This document shows positions 14,180 through 24,388 of a stretch of 64,000 bases of DNA, piece after piece (positions within the stretch are counted from its first letter, which is position 1; each line of letters starts with the position of its first letter). The translations under genes were made by a program, and so were the position numbers. The DNA is taken from the NCBI GenBank assembly GCA_002105175.1, contig MCGE01000008.1, positions 1,488,001-1,552,000 on the forward strand. Reading direction: 5' to 3'. Origin of the DNA: Absidia repens (Eukaryota; Mucoromycota; Mucoromycetes; Mucorales; Cunninghamellaceae). The notes beneath the pieces are model-generated. The model saw nothing but the letters and a program-made list of their open reading frames with translations, had not been told where the DNA came from and made no database searches.

Positions 14180-14360
14180 TTGGAATATATGTTATGTGTA
14201 AAGAAAGTAAAAAGAGAGAAGAACAAAGTGTTTAAAAAAAATTAGGGGAGAGATTTTTTGTTAAGTGCGGAGTTGAAATAAAATTCTAGACTCGTTAAAA
14301 AAGTCTGGTGGGCGGCGTCCTTTTGGTTGACCCTTCTCTTTGAACATTTGCTAAACCAAT
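14180..14360. promoter_or_regulatory. Bidirectional ribosomal protein promoter
   Basis: A 181-base gap separates the uL4 and eS17 start codons, which diverge. It must contain both promoters unless transcription starts further out. It includes an AGACT...AGTCT inverted repeat near 14290-14310, a GGTGGGCGGC G-rich box near 14309, and AACCAAT directly before the eS17 ATG. Function is inferred from position only. Confidence 0.6.
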
Positions 14361-14956
14361 ATGGTAAATTTTGACATGAAAAGAAAAAAGGATAGACAAA
14401 AGAAATCGATGGATGGATAAATGGATCGATCGATGAATAAATAGATGGATGGATGGATGGATAGATGGATGAACTAGATGACACTTACACTATTCATTTT
14501 CTGTCTGATTATCACTTGTAGGGTCGCGTTCGTACCAAAACCGTCAAGAAGGCCTCTCGTGTCTTGATCGAAAAGTACTACCCTCGTCTTACTGTCGATT
14601 TCCAAACCAACAAGAAGATCTGTGACGAAGTTGCTATCATCACCACCAAGCGTCTCCGTAACAAGATTGCTGGTTTCACCACCCACTTGATGCGTCGTAT
14701 CTCTCGTGGTCCCGTCCGTGGTATCTCCTTCAAGTTGCAAGAAGAAGAACGTGAACGTCGTGACAACTTCGTCCCCGAATTCTCTGCTTTGGACACCTCT
14801 GCTATTGAAATCGACCCCGACACCAAGGAATTGCTCAAGTCTCTCAACTTTGAAAACTTGTCCGGTGTTCAAGTCACTAACCCTGTCTCTGCCAACGCCC
14901 AATCTGATGTCCGTCGTCCCCGTGGTCCCCGTGGTCCCCGCAAGACTGAAGCTTAG
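14361..14956 (+). CDS. RPS17: 40S ribosomal protein S17 (eS17)
   Basis: Eukaryote/archaea-specific small-subunit ribosomal protein. The coding exons are 14361-14363 (ATG only) and 14522-14956, giving 145 residues, close to other fungal eS17. The sequence [20 protein letters not shown] is a near-textbook eS17 N-terminus, followed by [15 protein letters not shown], the helix [17 protein letters not shown] and the [20 protein letters not shown] segment; the C-terminus is Arg/Gly/Pro rich. The start codon is separated from codon two by a 158-base intron; the upstream ATG followed by GTAAAT was chosen because the exon itself lacks an in-frame initiator before GRVR. Divergent from uL4, implying coordinated expression. 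Confidence 0.93.
14408..14472. repeat. (GATG)n/(GATA)n microsatellite in RPS17 intron
   Basis: Imperfect tetranucleotide array in the eS17 intron, complementary in sequence to the CCAT array of the uL4 intron about 300 bases away. Confidence 0.8.
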
Positions 14957-15442
14957 ACAGTTTTTTCCCACCCACACCTCTTCCTCCCATTCATCATTCT
15001 TATTTACTAGTATATATTTTTGACTTGTACATTTGAAATAATAATAAATAAAACATGTTTTATGATATGTGATTTTGCTTGGTTTTTATTGTAATATGCA
15101 AAAAAAATAAATTGTGATATCTGATATCTGATATCTGATTTGTTTACTTTTATTGTAAATGATAAGTGGGGCATGATTACAAAAGATAGAATGTGAGCTG
15201 TGATTTGTTTGATTTCTATTGTGAATGGTAAGTGGGACATGTTACAATACAAAAACGATAGAATATGATATGTGAAATTGTTTGGATTTTTTTATTGTGA
15301 ATAATATGTGTGATATGTTCGATAATAAAAGGGTAGGGATGTGTGTGTGTCTGTGTGTGTGGTATTGGTTATATGAATATAAAAAAAAAAAAAAAAAAAA
15401 AGGAAACACGGCAGCAATGTAATCTAAAAACCTACATCAAAT
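14957..15442. repeat. Degenerate tandem repeat downstream of RPS17
   Basis: After the eS17 stop codon and an AATAAATAAAA signal near 15043, about four units of 65-72 bases begin at 15070, 15137, 15202 and 15274 with GATTTGTTTG-like starts followed by TTTATTGTRAAT and TGATATGT. A GATATCT triplication lies at 15116-15139. A (GT)n and an A run follow (15340-15405). No gene fits here. Confidence 0.6.
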
Positions 15443-15859
15443 TCAGAGCTGAAGTCCCTTTGAAGTGAGGTCAGTTTTGGCAAGTTGGATTTCCTATCAA
15501 GCATAAAAACTAATGGTCAGTGTCCCTATCTAGGCAAGAAAGAAAAAAGATTCGACTTACCTCCATCAATTCGGAATAAGCTTCAGGGCAATCACTAAAG
15601 GTGAGTACATGCCAACCAAGGTAACCCAAACTGTAAGACCCAAACGACATTAGCACCCACCATGGAAACTATGATGACACGTATTTGAAAGATGAGTGAA
15701 TATATAATGTTACGTGACAATACTTCTTTGTTTACTACATACCACTGGTACAATTTTGTTTTGAATAACATCAGGTAAAGGTATCAGTCCAAAGAATAAT
15801 ATAAAGTAGATAACGGTGGCAGCACCCAAGGTTTTGAAGGCTTCCGTTGCTCTTGTCAT
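15443..15859 (-). CDS. DPM3: Dolichol-phosphate mannosyltransferase subunit 3 (DPM3)
   Basis: DPM3 is the small ER membrane anchor that tethers the catalytic DPM1 subunit for dolichol-phosphate-mannose synthesis, needed for N-glycosylation, O-mannosylation and GPI anchors. Exons on the reverse strand are 15859-15743, 15668-15561 and 15493-15443, giving 91 residues (the human protein is about the same length). Two hydrophobic N-terminal segments (ATVIYFILFFGLIPLP and PWWVLMSFGSYSLGYLG) are followed by the conserved cytosolic tail HVLTFSDCPEAYSELMEEIQ and LAKTDLTSKGLQL, matching the DPM3 pattern in which an FxDCxxAxxEL helix binds DPM1. An alternative downstream acceptor in exon 2 breaks the frame and was discarded. 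It lies head-to-head with DPM2. Confidence 0.88.
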
Positions 15860-16021
15860 AATAAAAATATATGGAGGTAAAAAAGAAAAAAATAATAAAA
15901 AAGAAACAATTCCTCAAATAGACCGGAGTTCCAATCTTCATTCTTTTTTTCATAGGGTCGAGCACAAAATGGAATTCTTTATATGTTTATTTTTTAGTCA
16001 ACCAAGAACTTGTCTTGCTTA
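15860..16021. promoter_or_regulatory. Shared DPM3/DPM2 bidirectional promoter
   Basis: Only 162 bases separate the divergent DPM3 and DPM2 start codons. The interval is AT-rich with no obvious TATA on either side; it is the only place where both promoters can lie apart from intron sequences. Assigned from gene arrangement. Confidence 0.55.
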
Positions 16022-16412
16022 ATGGTAGGCATTACAAATAACGTTTTCTTTTTTGAATATGAAAGCTAACACCCATTGGGGTTGGGTTCTAACTATAGGG
16101 TACGGGTATTGATAAGTTGATTGGAACAGTTGGATTCTTTGTATCATCCTCGCTTTTTATCTACTACACAGTATGGGTGCTTCTCATGGTAAAGAAAAGA
16201 GTTCAATGGGGTGTGATACTACGACAAGTGGTACGATACTAATGACGTTTTACTACTAGCCTTTTGTTGATGATGGACACTTTTTACACAACTACTTCCC
16301 AAACAGCCGACACGCCATTCGGATACCACTCGTTATCATGATTCTCACGCTAACGATCATATTTACATTCCTGGGAACGGTGATGGTGAAAAGCAAGCAC
16401 TCAAGGAAATAG
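16022..16412 (+). CDS. DPM2: Dolichol-phosphate mannosyltransferase regulatory subunit 2 (DPM2)
   Basis: DPM2 stabilises DPM3 and the dolichol-phosphate-mannose synthase complex in the ER membrane and also associates with GPI-GlcNAc transferase in animals. Exons 16022-16024 (ATG only), 16099-16188 and 16260-16412 give 81 residues, typical for the family. The protein is two membrane helices, TVGFFVSSSLFIYYTVWVLL and IPLVIMILTLTIIFTFLG, around the hallmark lumenal loop PFVDDGHFLHNYFP, ending in a basic tail KSKHSRK. The initiator is separated from codon 2 by a 74-base intron; no in-frame ATG exists in exon 2, and GTGIDKLIG matches the family start. It is convergent with the acyltransferase gene, about 130 bases away. 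Confidence 0.9.
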
Positions 16413-16542
16413 AATTAGTTTAGTCTTTTTGTACATAGTCATATCATTACTATTAGCTAGTTGATTATTTATTCATTCATACATTCATTGTCATCAAAAT
16501 CAATAAAACTATTATTATATCATTTTATCTTGACCTTTGACT

Positions 16543-18355
16543 TCATTCAACCTTTAATGCTGCTGGGTTAGACTTTTGACCCACATTCAAATCATCGACT
16601 TGTTGTTGCTGTTGTTGTTCCTGTTGACGATGATACTTCGCTATTCTTCGTTTTTGCATGGGAATTAATGTTGACTTTGTAGTATAGTACACAGTGATAC
16701 CGGCCAAAGCGATGAGATAGTGATAGTAATAGACTGAGCTGAAAGCGGTCATATATTTGTGCGAGTTCAATAGCATGAATGATGCACTCAGAATATTAAT
16801 GCAACCAACAGTTAAAATGGCACCTGCAATATCATATAGTGTCTTGATCACTGGTAACCCTTTCTTCATATCTGGTGTCATCATCAAAGGACGAACAATT
16901 CGGCGCATTAGACCTCCAACATATTGTAGTAATCCTGCTGACAAAAAGTACACTAACAATAAAAAAAATAAAAATAAAAAAAAAAGGCTCAGTGCTTGAA
17001 ACGAAAAATGAATGAATGATAATGGCTTACCAAAGTATCCAGGTAAAAAGCCATGCCACAGAGAAGAAATCAAATAGGTAAAGAATAAAGGCTTGATTCC
17101 AGGTTTTTGTTTTGAACCTGGGGGTGGAGCCAAGCGCATATAAACGTAATGTTTCAACCAACGGTTTCCACCTGAATTCCATCTTTCTACCAGCACCTTG
17201 AAACATTGAGCCCAATCTGTATTAAGGTTGGCATTCACTACACGATTCCATAAAGGTTTATCCTTTTCATCAAAACCATTAAATGCCAAGCCCACCAACA
17301 TACATGCACCTTCTGTTAAGAACCATACAGTGTAGAATCGGAATCTTGTCAATGTACCGGTCAATTGAACAAAAATCAATCTATTGGGCCCCCAAAAAAA
17401 AGTGACATGTCGGTGATTAAATTCATTCAGGGGTTAAATTTTTTCACAGACTCCCTGTTTTTTTACTATACTTACCTTTGCATGAGTGGCATAGTCAGGT
17501 AGTTTCTCGATGTAAGGGCTTCATAATTATATGTGGGATGAATATAAATTAAGCCAAAGATCATGATGGTGACTTTAAGAAAAATAATGGACACCGGTTT
17601 CAAGGGAGATAAAGGGATTTTGCGTTGTTTTTCGGTTAAAGGAGTCGGGGAGGTTTCATTCAGGGGTAAGGTGAGCAGCCGAATGTAATCCATATAATCA
17701 AAAGCAGGGCCAGCTAACATACCAGCGAAAAAAAACATCCAACCAAAGAAAGTGATTAATGTAGGATAACATGTAGGATCCACTTGCATCCGCTGATGAA
17801 ATGAACTGATCGTTGACTTGTCTTTGGTTCTTCCGTCAATCACATTAAATCCGAAGCCTGATAATTTCATGATCACAACCATCAATGCCCCAGAATAATC
17901 TAATGCAACATCCCCTTGCACGCCACTGAATTGTCTATCAAGGTGACTAAATAAAAAAAAAAATGAGACAAGGACAAAGACAATATCAATGTCAAAAAAA
18001 AAAAAAAAAAAGCTTATAATGTATAATTTTTTCTCACTTACCAAATAGACATTGACACCATAATGACAAAAAAATTAATCCAAGGCCCTCGTTTGCCGTG
18101 ATAATACTTCATAAATAACCAAGTGAATAAGCAAGTGGCGGTAATATGGAAGAACCCCAGCCATGACCGAAGTACGCCTAATAAGACATACGTACTGAAT
18201 CCAATAGAAAACAAATGTTTCATGAGAGGATTTGGTAAAGCGTTAAAAATAAAGGCGGATGGATAGGTTGCAAATAAGCAGGCCAGTAATTTTAAATGAT
18301 CTGTGTTCACTTGACCACCCATCATGGCAGCTAGTTTATTGAAAAGAGCGTCCAT
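16543..18355 (-). CDS. MBOAT lysophospholipid acyltransferase (ALE1/LPCAT type)
   Basis: Multi-pass ER acyltransferase that re-esterifies lysophospholipids with acyl-CoA in the Lands cycle. Exons on the reverse strand: 18355-18042, 17946-17476, 17380-17031, 16952-16543, totalling 514 residues. Family marks are FSGVQGDVALDYSGALMV, the PAFDYMDY segment, the WNSGGNRWLKHYVY motif with the conserved Asn, and SSLWHGFLPGYF with the catalytic His. At least eight hydrophobic helices are visible. The C-terminus is Gln-rich and polar (QQEQQQQQQVDD), without a KKxx retrieval signal at the end. The last intron (16953-17030) is 78 bases with no stop, so retention would keep the frame and add a hydrophobic segment. 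It diverges from the SCAMP gene. Confidence 0.9.
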
Positions 18356-18737
18356 GATAATTGATGAAGGGAGGGAAAAATAAAAAATTACTGTAAAGAA
18401 AAAAAAAGAAAAGGTGGTCTTTATATATACTGTACATTGTAGGTTTTCTCCTCAAAATCAACCCCTTAAACAACCATGAATTGACATATCATACAAAGAC
18501 AACAGTTTTTTTTCCTGTCTCCTTGAGGGGATCTTTTCTTTTTATCTTTTTATACAAAATTACCACATTTGAAATCTTGTGTCACTTCTTTTATTAAACC
18601 TGGCTGGGCTTAATTTTGGGTGTGCGGTTGTTTTTTTTTTCGCTTCTTCCTTTCCTTTCTTTTTTTTTTTTTTTTTTCTTCCAGTGTATATTTGAACAAG
18701 TCCACCTTTTTTTTTTAATTCAACTCTTTCAATATCA
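18356..18737. promoter_or_regulatory. Divergent intergenic region, acyltransferase/SCAMP
   Basis: Region of 382 bases between two divergent start codons, so it should hold both promoters. The SCAMP side has long pyrimidine tracts (18630-18715) immediately before its ATG, a common look for leaders in this window. No transcript or open frame with support was found in it. Confidence 0.45.
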
Positions 18738-19941
18738 ATGGCTCACCATCAAAGCCCATTTGACGATCCCAGTAATCCTTTTCAGGATCCGTCCATCACT
18801 TCTGCCTTGAATTCACAACAGCAGCAAGAACAACTAGCAGCGGACGGCCAACATCATCATCAACAAGGAACGCTTGGCGGTTATGAAATGGATCAAAAAA
18901 CAGCGATAGAGGACGACTTTATGACCGACACGTCCTTTCACCAAGTACAAGATACACATGACCCTTTCATGACGCCCTCTGGGCAGTCGTCGTCCAGCAA
19001 TACAGGCACCACCACCGCCAACAATGACGATAACATTATATTCCAGCAACGGGAAGAAACATTACAAAAACGAGAACGGGAATTAGCTGAACGTGAACGT
19101 GCTTTGGATGAACGACAACGACGTGGTGGCCATGGCCCTGTACGTAACAACTTCCCACCTTGTTTCCCTATCATGTATATGGATATCACTATGGAAATCC
19201 CTGATGAACATCAATGGACAGTGTGGTGGATATACCGTGAATGGCTCTTATTTGAAATCACTCTAGTGCTGAACTTTATTGCTTGCTTGGTGGTCCTCTT
19301 CTCTCATCCCGATTCCGTCACTAGTGGTCCTACCAACATGGGCGTCGCTTTGACTGAAATGTTTACACATACCGCTGCAAGCTTCTTCTTATGGTATCGG
19401 CCCGCCTATAATGCTTATATGAAGGAAGTCTCTCTGTATTATTGTAAGTGCCAAAAGAATGAAAGGGAGTAGGAACGAAGACGATGGCCACTGACATTTT
19501 TTCTTCTTTTTTTTTGGCTAGTCTTCTACTTTATTTTCAATGGATTCCATATTCTTTATACCTTTTATATGGCAGTGGGAATCCCAAATACGTAAGTTTT
19601 TTTTCTTTACTCTACGGTGTATCATGGAAGGAGAAAAAGGTGAATGATGTATTGATATCTATATATATATACACTGTAGTGGTGGAGCTGGCTTGATTCT
19701 ATTGGTGACCTTATTCAGCGATCATTACATTGCAGCGGGTGTCTTCACATTATTGGCTACGATCTGTTGGTTGGTGATGGGTGTGATGGCCATTTATCTC
19801 TACAAAAGAACTTACGATCATTATAAGGCTGCTGGACATACCTTCAAAGAAGCAAAACAAGATGCGATGGTGCACATTGGGAAATCCGATGTAGCTCGCG
19901 GTGCTGCTGTCAATATGGCGAAACAAAGTGTACGTAGATAG
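18738..19941 (+). CDS. Secretory carrier-associated membrane protein (SCAMP)
   Basis: SCAMPs are four-helix membrane proteins of trans-Golgi, endosomal and secretory vesicles that act in membrane traffic. Exons 18738-19443, 19522-19591 and 19680-19941 give 345 residues. The N-terminus carries an NPF endocytic motif (residues 13-15) and Gln/His-rich linker, then a heptad coiled-coil REETLQKRERELAEREREAL-like stretch around residues 95-130, then the SCAMP core: NNFPPCFPIMYMDI, the amphipathic segment with DEHQWTVWWIYREWL, and four transmembrane helices (with FNGFHILYTFYMAVGIP in the middle loop). The tail has no further domain. Length and order match animal and plant SCAMPs closely. I recall the family as missing from yeasts, so its presence here is informative. 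Confidence 0.92.
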
Positions 19942-20313
19942 ATGGATAAAAAAAGAGGATGTTTTGGTTATTAGTTTATAGTGATTTGTTTTATATATAT
20001 ATACTCCCTTTATATTATATCTTTCAATAAAGAAAAAAATTCCACTTTATATATATGTCTTTGTGTGGATTTTTGGTTGGCACATGAAACTGGTGGCACC
20101 AGTGACAAAAGGGAATTCATTTCAAATGCCGCTCTATTTTATTTTATTTTTTTGATAACTACAGCTATTTCCCCGCTTTTTTATTTTTTATTTTATCTCT
20201 TTTCTTACTTTATCCTTTCTTTCCCTCTCCTCCACCCCCTTTTTTTCTTCTTCTTCTTTTTCTTCTTTGCCCATCATATACTAATCTCTTCCTCATATAT
20301 ACAAGTTTGAAAT
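19942..20313. other. Spacer between SCAMP and ABCD transporter genes
   Basis: AATAAA near 20027 may end the SCAMP transcript. A long T/C-rich tract (20130-20300) precedes the transporter ATG. No gene seen. Confidence 0.45.
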
Positions 20314-23300
20314 ATGACCAACACATATTCCAGGCCAATAGATGCTCCTTCGCTATTGACATCCTTATTCCAAAAGAAACAGGTCTATGGTCCCATCGTT
20401 TTATCTTTGGCGACACTCTCCGCTTTCCTCTCTTACCAAAGAAAATCCAAATCACAGCAACCTTCGAAATCGTCGTCTTCTCAACAACATCAGCAAGAAA
20501 CCGATCCAGCGATTTTCCAGGCCCACAAAGTCTTATTCCCAGTGGTAGACAATTTGCAAAAAAAGGTGGGTGTCAATGATGAATTCAAGCGTCAACTACG
20601 GTCCTTGGCCGCTATTTTGTTTCCAACCTGGCACACCAAGGAAGCTGGGCTTTTGGTGCTACATTCTATCTTTTTGATTCTTCGAACTTATCTTAGCGTG
20701 GTGGTGGCTCGATTGGATGGTCGTATCGTTAGGGATTTGGTATGTGTATATAAAAATGTGTTGCGGCGACGGCGGTCGCGGCGGTTGGTGTTTTATGCAG
20801 TATTCATTACTAGGATATTGTGAACCTATTGGAGAAGTTTTTGACACTTTTTTTTTCCTTACATTTTGTTAGATCAATGGACATGGAAAACAATTTTTAC
20901 TGGGTCTTGTGTATTGGTTTGCCATCGCCCTTCCTGCCACATACACCAATAGCATGGTAAGAACGACAACTCAAAAAGAGGGGAAGGAGGCACAAAAAAA
21001 AACTTTTTCGGTAATTGACATGTGAAATTTCATTCTTTTTTTTTCCAGATCCGATACCTGCAATCCAAATTATCTATTGGTTTTAGAACACGATTAACTC
21101 GCTATGTCCACGACTTATACCTTGACAAAGAAAAGACATTCTACAAGGCAGTGAATCTTGATACTAGGATTCAAGGCACTGATCAGTAAGTAACAATATA
21201 TATATAAACGAAGAGAAGAAGAAAAAAATGACGATGGATGATCATCACGGGGTTGACTCACTCTTTGTTTTTGTTTTTCCAAAATGATATCATCATCATC
21301 CCATCCCATTGTAGATTTATTACGACTGACGTTGCCAAGTTTTGTGACACCCTGGCTTCGCTATATTCCAATTTGGCAAAACCACTGTTGGACACTGTGA
21401 TCTTTAATTATCAACTGACACGGTCGATTGGCTGGTTGGGTACCTTTGGGTTAGGTGTCAATTATATCGTTACAGCAAAATTACTTCGGGCCGTTACCCC
21501 ATCTTTTGGGAAACTTGCTGCAATTGAAGCCAAATTAGAGGTATTGTTTAAGTGGAAAAGGGACATGATGGAGTGGTTTTCCAGTGATTTAACCGGCCTT
21601 CATTTTTTTCTTAAATAGGGTGATTTCCGTAATGCACATACAAGGTTAATCACAAATGCCGAAGAAATTGCTTTTTATAATGGTGCTCATCTGGAACATT
21701 CCATCTTGGACAAGGCGTATCTGAAACTGATCAAACACATCAATCACATTTACAAGCTACGAATCAGTTACAATATGTTTGAAGACTTTTTGATCAAGTA
21801 TGCCTGGGGCGCTTTTGGTCTAATTATGTGTGGTATTCCTGTTTTCACTCCTGGCATGGCTGCTGCGGTCAATCCTTCCTCCTCCTCTTCCTCAGCTGCT
21901 GCTGCCAATGCTGACTTGGTGGGATCTCGTACGAGAGGATTTATTACCAACAAGCGTCTGATGTTGTCGTTGGCAGATGCGGGTGGTCGTATGATGTACT
22001 CTTACAAAGAATTGGCGGAATTGGCCGGCTATACCTCTCGAGTTTACAACCTCATCTCTGTGCTTCATGCGCTTCGACGGAAAGAATACGATGGTCCCGA
22101 CGACAAACGACGATATGCTCTCACCAATATCGAAGGCCAAATCCATACCACCGACGCTAAAAATGGCATTCGCTTTGATCAAATCCCGATTGTCATTCCT
22201 ACGCCTGGAAAGGAAATGGTGGGTGATGTCCTTGTCAACGCATTGGATGTTCATGTGCAGCCAGGGGAACATTTGATGATCACCGGTCCTAATGGCGTCG
22301 GGTAAAAAAAAAAAGAAAAAAAAAACCAAGGAATCTTTATGGGGATGAATTGACGAACAATGCATGTTTCTGACTACTGAATCTTTTTTTTTTCTCTAGG
22401 AAAACTTCGGTCGCTCGTGTCATTTCCTCTTTATGGCCTGTATTTGGTAAGCGATTAAATCAAAAGTGTACCAGCCTTGCTATCTTTGTTCATTAATTCT
22501 TTATCTATTTATTATTTGTAGAGGGTGACTTATCCAAACCTCATGATAATGAAATCTATTATATCCCTCAACGACCTTACTTGAGCTTAGGCTCTCTTAG
22601 AGAACAGTAAGTATTTGATAAAATCAAAATTTAACAAAGACCATATACATACTGACCTTTTTTTTAAACACAGAATCATCTACCCCGATACTTTGGAAGA
22701 TATGAGAAAAGCTGGGCGCACGGACGATGAATTGATGGAAATTCTTAAAGTGGTCCATTTGGCCTATATCCCTGATCGTGAAGGTGGTTGGGAAACTCAA
22801 AAAGAATGGAAGGATGTCTTTTCAGGTGGTGAAAAGCAAAGGGTGAGTTTATAATGCAAGATGGGAAAACATATAGGCAACACAGTGACGCTGACGGCGT
22901 TTTTTTTTAGGTTTGTATGGCTCGGTTGTTCTACCATCAACCTCAATATGCCGTGTTGGATGAATGTACCAGCGCTGTTTCTACGGATGTGGAAGGCTTA
23001 ATGTACTCCCATGCCAAGGATATGGGTATAAGTAAGTTCAATAAAAAGAGAAAAAGGTCGTATCATATATACCAAATCAACTAAACAAACCATTTATTAT
23101 TGAATCGACTTGAAGCTCTTTTGACCATCTCTCATCGACCTGCTTTATTCAAGTACCACCGCTTCTTACTAAGACTGACAGGCAATCAAGGGAAATGGGA
23201 ATTCGAGCCCATCGGAACTGTCAAGCAACAACAAAGTGTCACCAAGGAAATGCAATCATTAGAACAACAACTGACTCAAGTGGAAACTATGAAAGCCCGT

Positions 23301-23336
23301 TTATCCAGCATCAATCAAGAATTATCCCTATCATAA
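20314..23336 (+). CDS. Peroxisomal ABC half transporter, subfamily D (Pxa/ABCD type)
   Basis: ABCD half transporters dimerise in the peroxisomal membrane and import long-chain or very-long-chain acyl-CoA for beta-oxidation. Ten exons (20314-20739, 20873-20956, 21049-21185, 21315-21540, 21619-22301, 22400-22446, 22522-22606, 22674-22842, 22911-23031, 23116-23336) give 732 residues. The membrane half includes the ABCD EAA-like motif [18 protein letters not shown]. The nucleotide-binding domain has Walker A GPNGVGKT (about 514-521), [15 protein letters not shown], signature SGGEKQR (about 613-619), Walker B YAVLDE and the H-loop TISHR near 666. An Ala/Ser-rich insert lies before the ATPase domain. 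Whether it is a Pxa1 or Pxa2 equivalent cannot be told; a homodimer is possible. Confidence 0.95.
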
Positions 23337-23940
23337 AGCAACAACACTCTTTATTCCCCTCATCCCCTCATCGCCACCCTTTAGTATAGTGTTAGATTTA
23401 ATATTATTATTGGTAGTATTATTAGTAGTATTTTATTATTTTATTAGTTTTATTTAGTTTACAGTATTAAAATAAAAAGGATATAATGTCTTTTGCTCTT
23501 CGACTTTTTACTGGATCATCTTGCATCTGTCTAGGGCGCCAGTACCTAAGTACCTAAAATATTCAGACACCGCCCTGCTCCCTGTTTTTGACTCGATTTT
23601 TTTTTGTAACCTTTTTTTCTTTTCCCTTTTTCTTATACTCTCATTTTATTTCTTTCTTTTTTAAAAAGCAATATACCCCATTCTCCCACCTTTTGATTTT
23701 TATCTTATTCTCTTTATCTATATATATTCGTATATCTATATTTCTTGTATCCCCTTTGTCTTTATTTCTCAAACCACACGCTTCCATTTCTTTTACCCCA
23801 CCCAACCCCTCACTTTACCAGTATCCTCATTTGCCAATCTTTTATCTATTCCCTGTTACCTAACATCCCCATCACTCACTTATCTCCACCGAAAGAAGCC
23901 CACTTTACTGGTCCAAAATAAAAAAAAAGTATCCAAATCA
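23337..23940. other. Spacer between ABCD transporter and PHD-finger genes
   Basis: AATAAAAAGG near 23471 is a plausible end signal for the transporter. The remainder is strongly pyrimidine-rich on the + strand (23590-23880). No coding gene is seen. Confidence 0.45.
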
Positions 23941-24340
23941 ATGAGTAAGTAAAACGGAGCGGGGGAACGGGACGAGGTGTCAGTCTTGATACCAAATGGA
24001 AAAGGCTAGACCGACACACTTCATTGCACCTGCTAACTATTCTTCCCTTTCTTTGAAAAAGCTTTGTCAAGACGCTCTTCAACAAGGCAGCAGCAGTCGA
24101 CTGTGATGCCTACCAATTCAACTTCAATGGCGCAAGATTCTCCGGGGGTAACGCCAGCATACGGGGACACAAACTCCGGGTCAACAACACAGCCACTAGA
24201 AGACTCTACATCAGCAGCAACAGCAGAGGAAGACGAAGAAATGCAGGACAAGATCTCTGATGATGAAAGCTCTGATGATAATGCCGTTACCCGGTGCCCT
24301 TGTGGAAAAGAAAGTAAGTTTTGTTTATCTAGTTGGGTCT

Positions 24341-24388
<48 letters not shown>

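Noticed and set aside
15561..15630. Alternative acceptor for DPM3 exon 2 at the later TCTTACAG
   Set aside because: Using it leads to a stop codon within a dozen codons; the upstream TCATAG acceptor restores the conserved GSYSLGYLGWHV frame.
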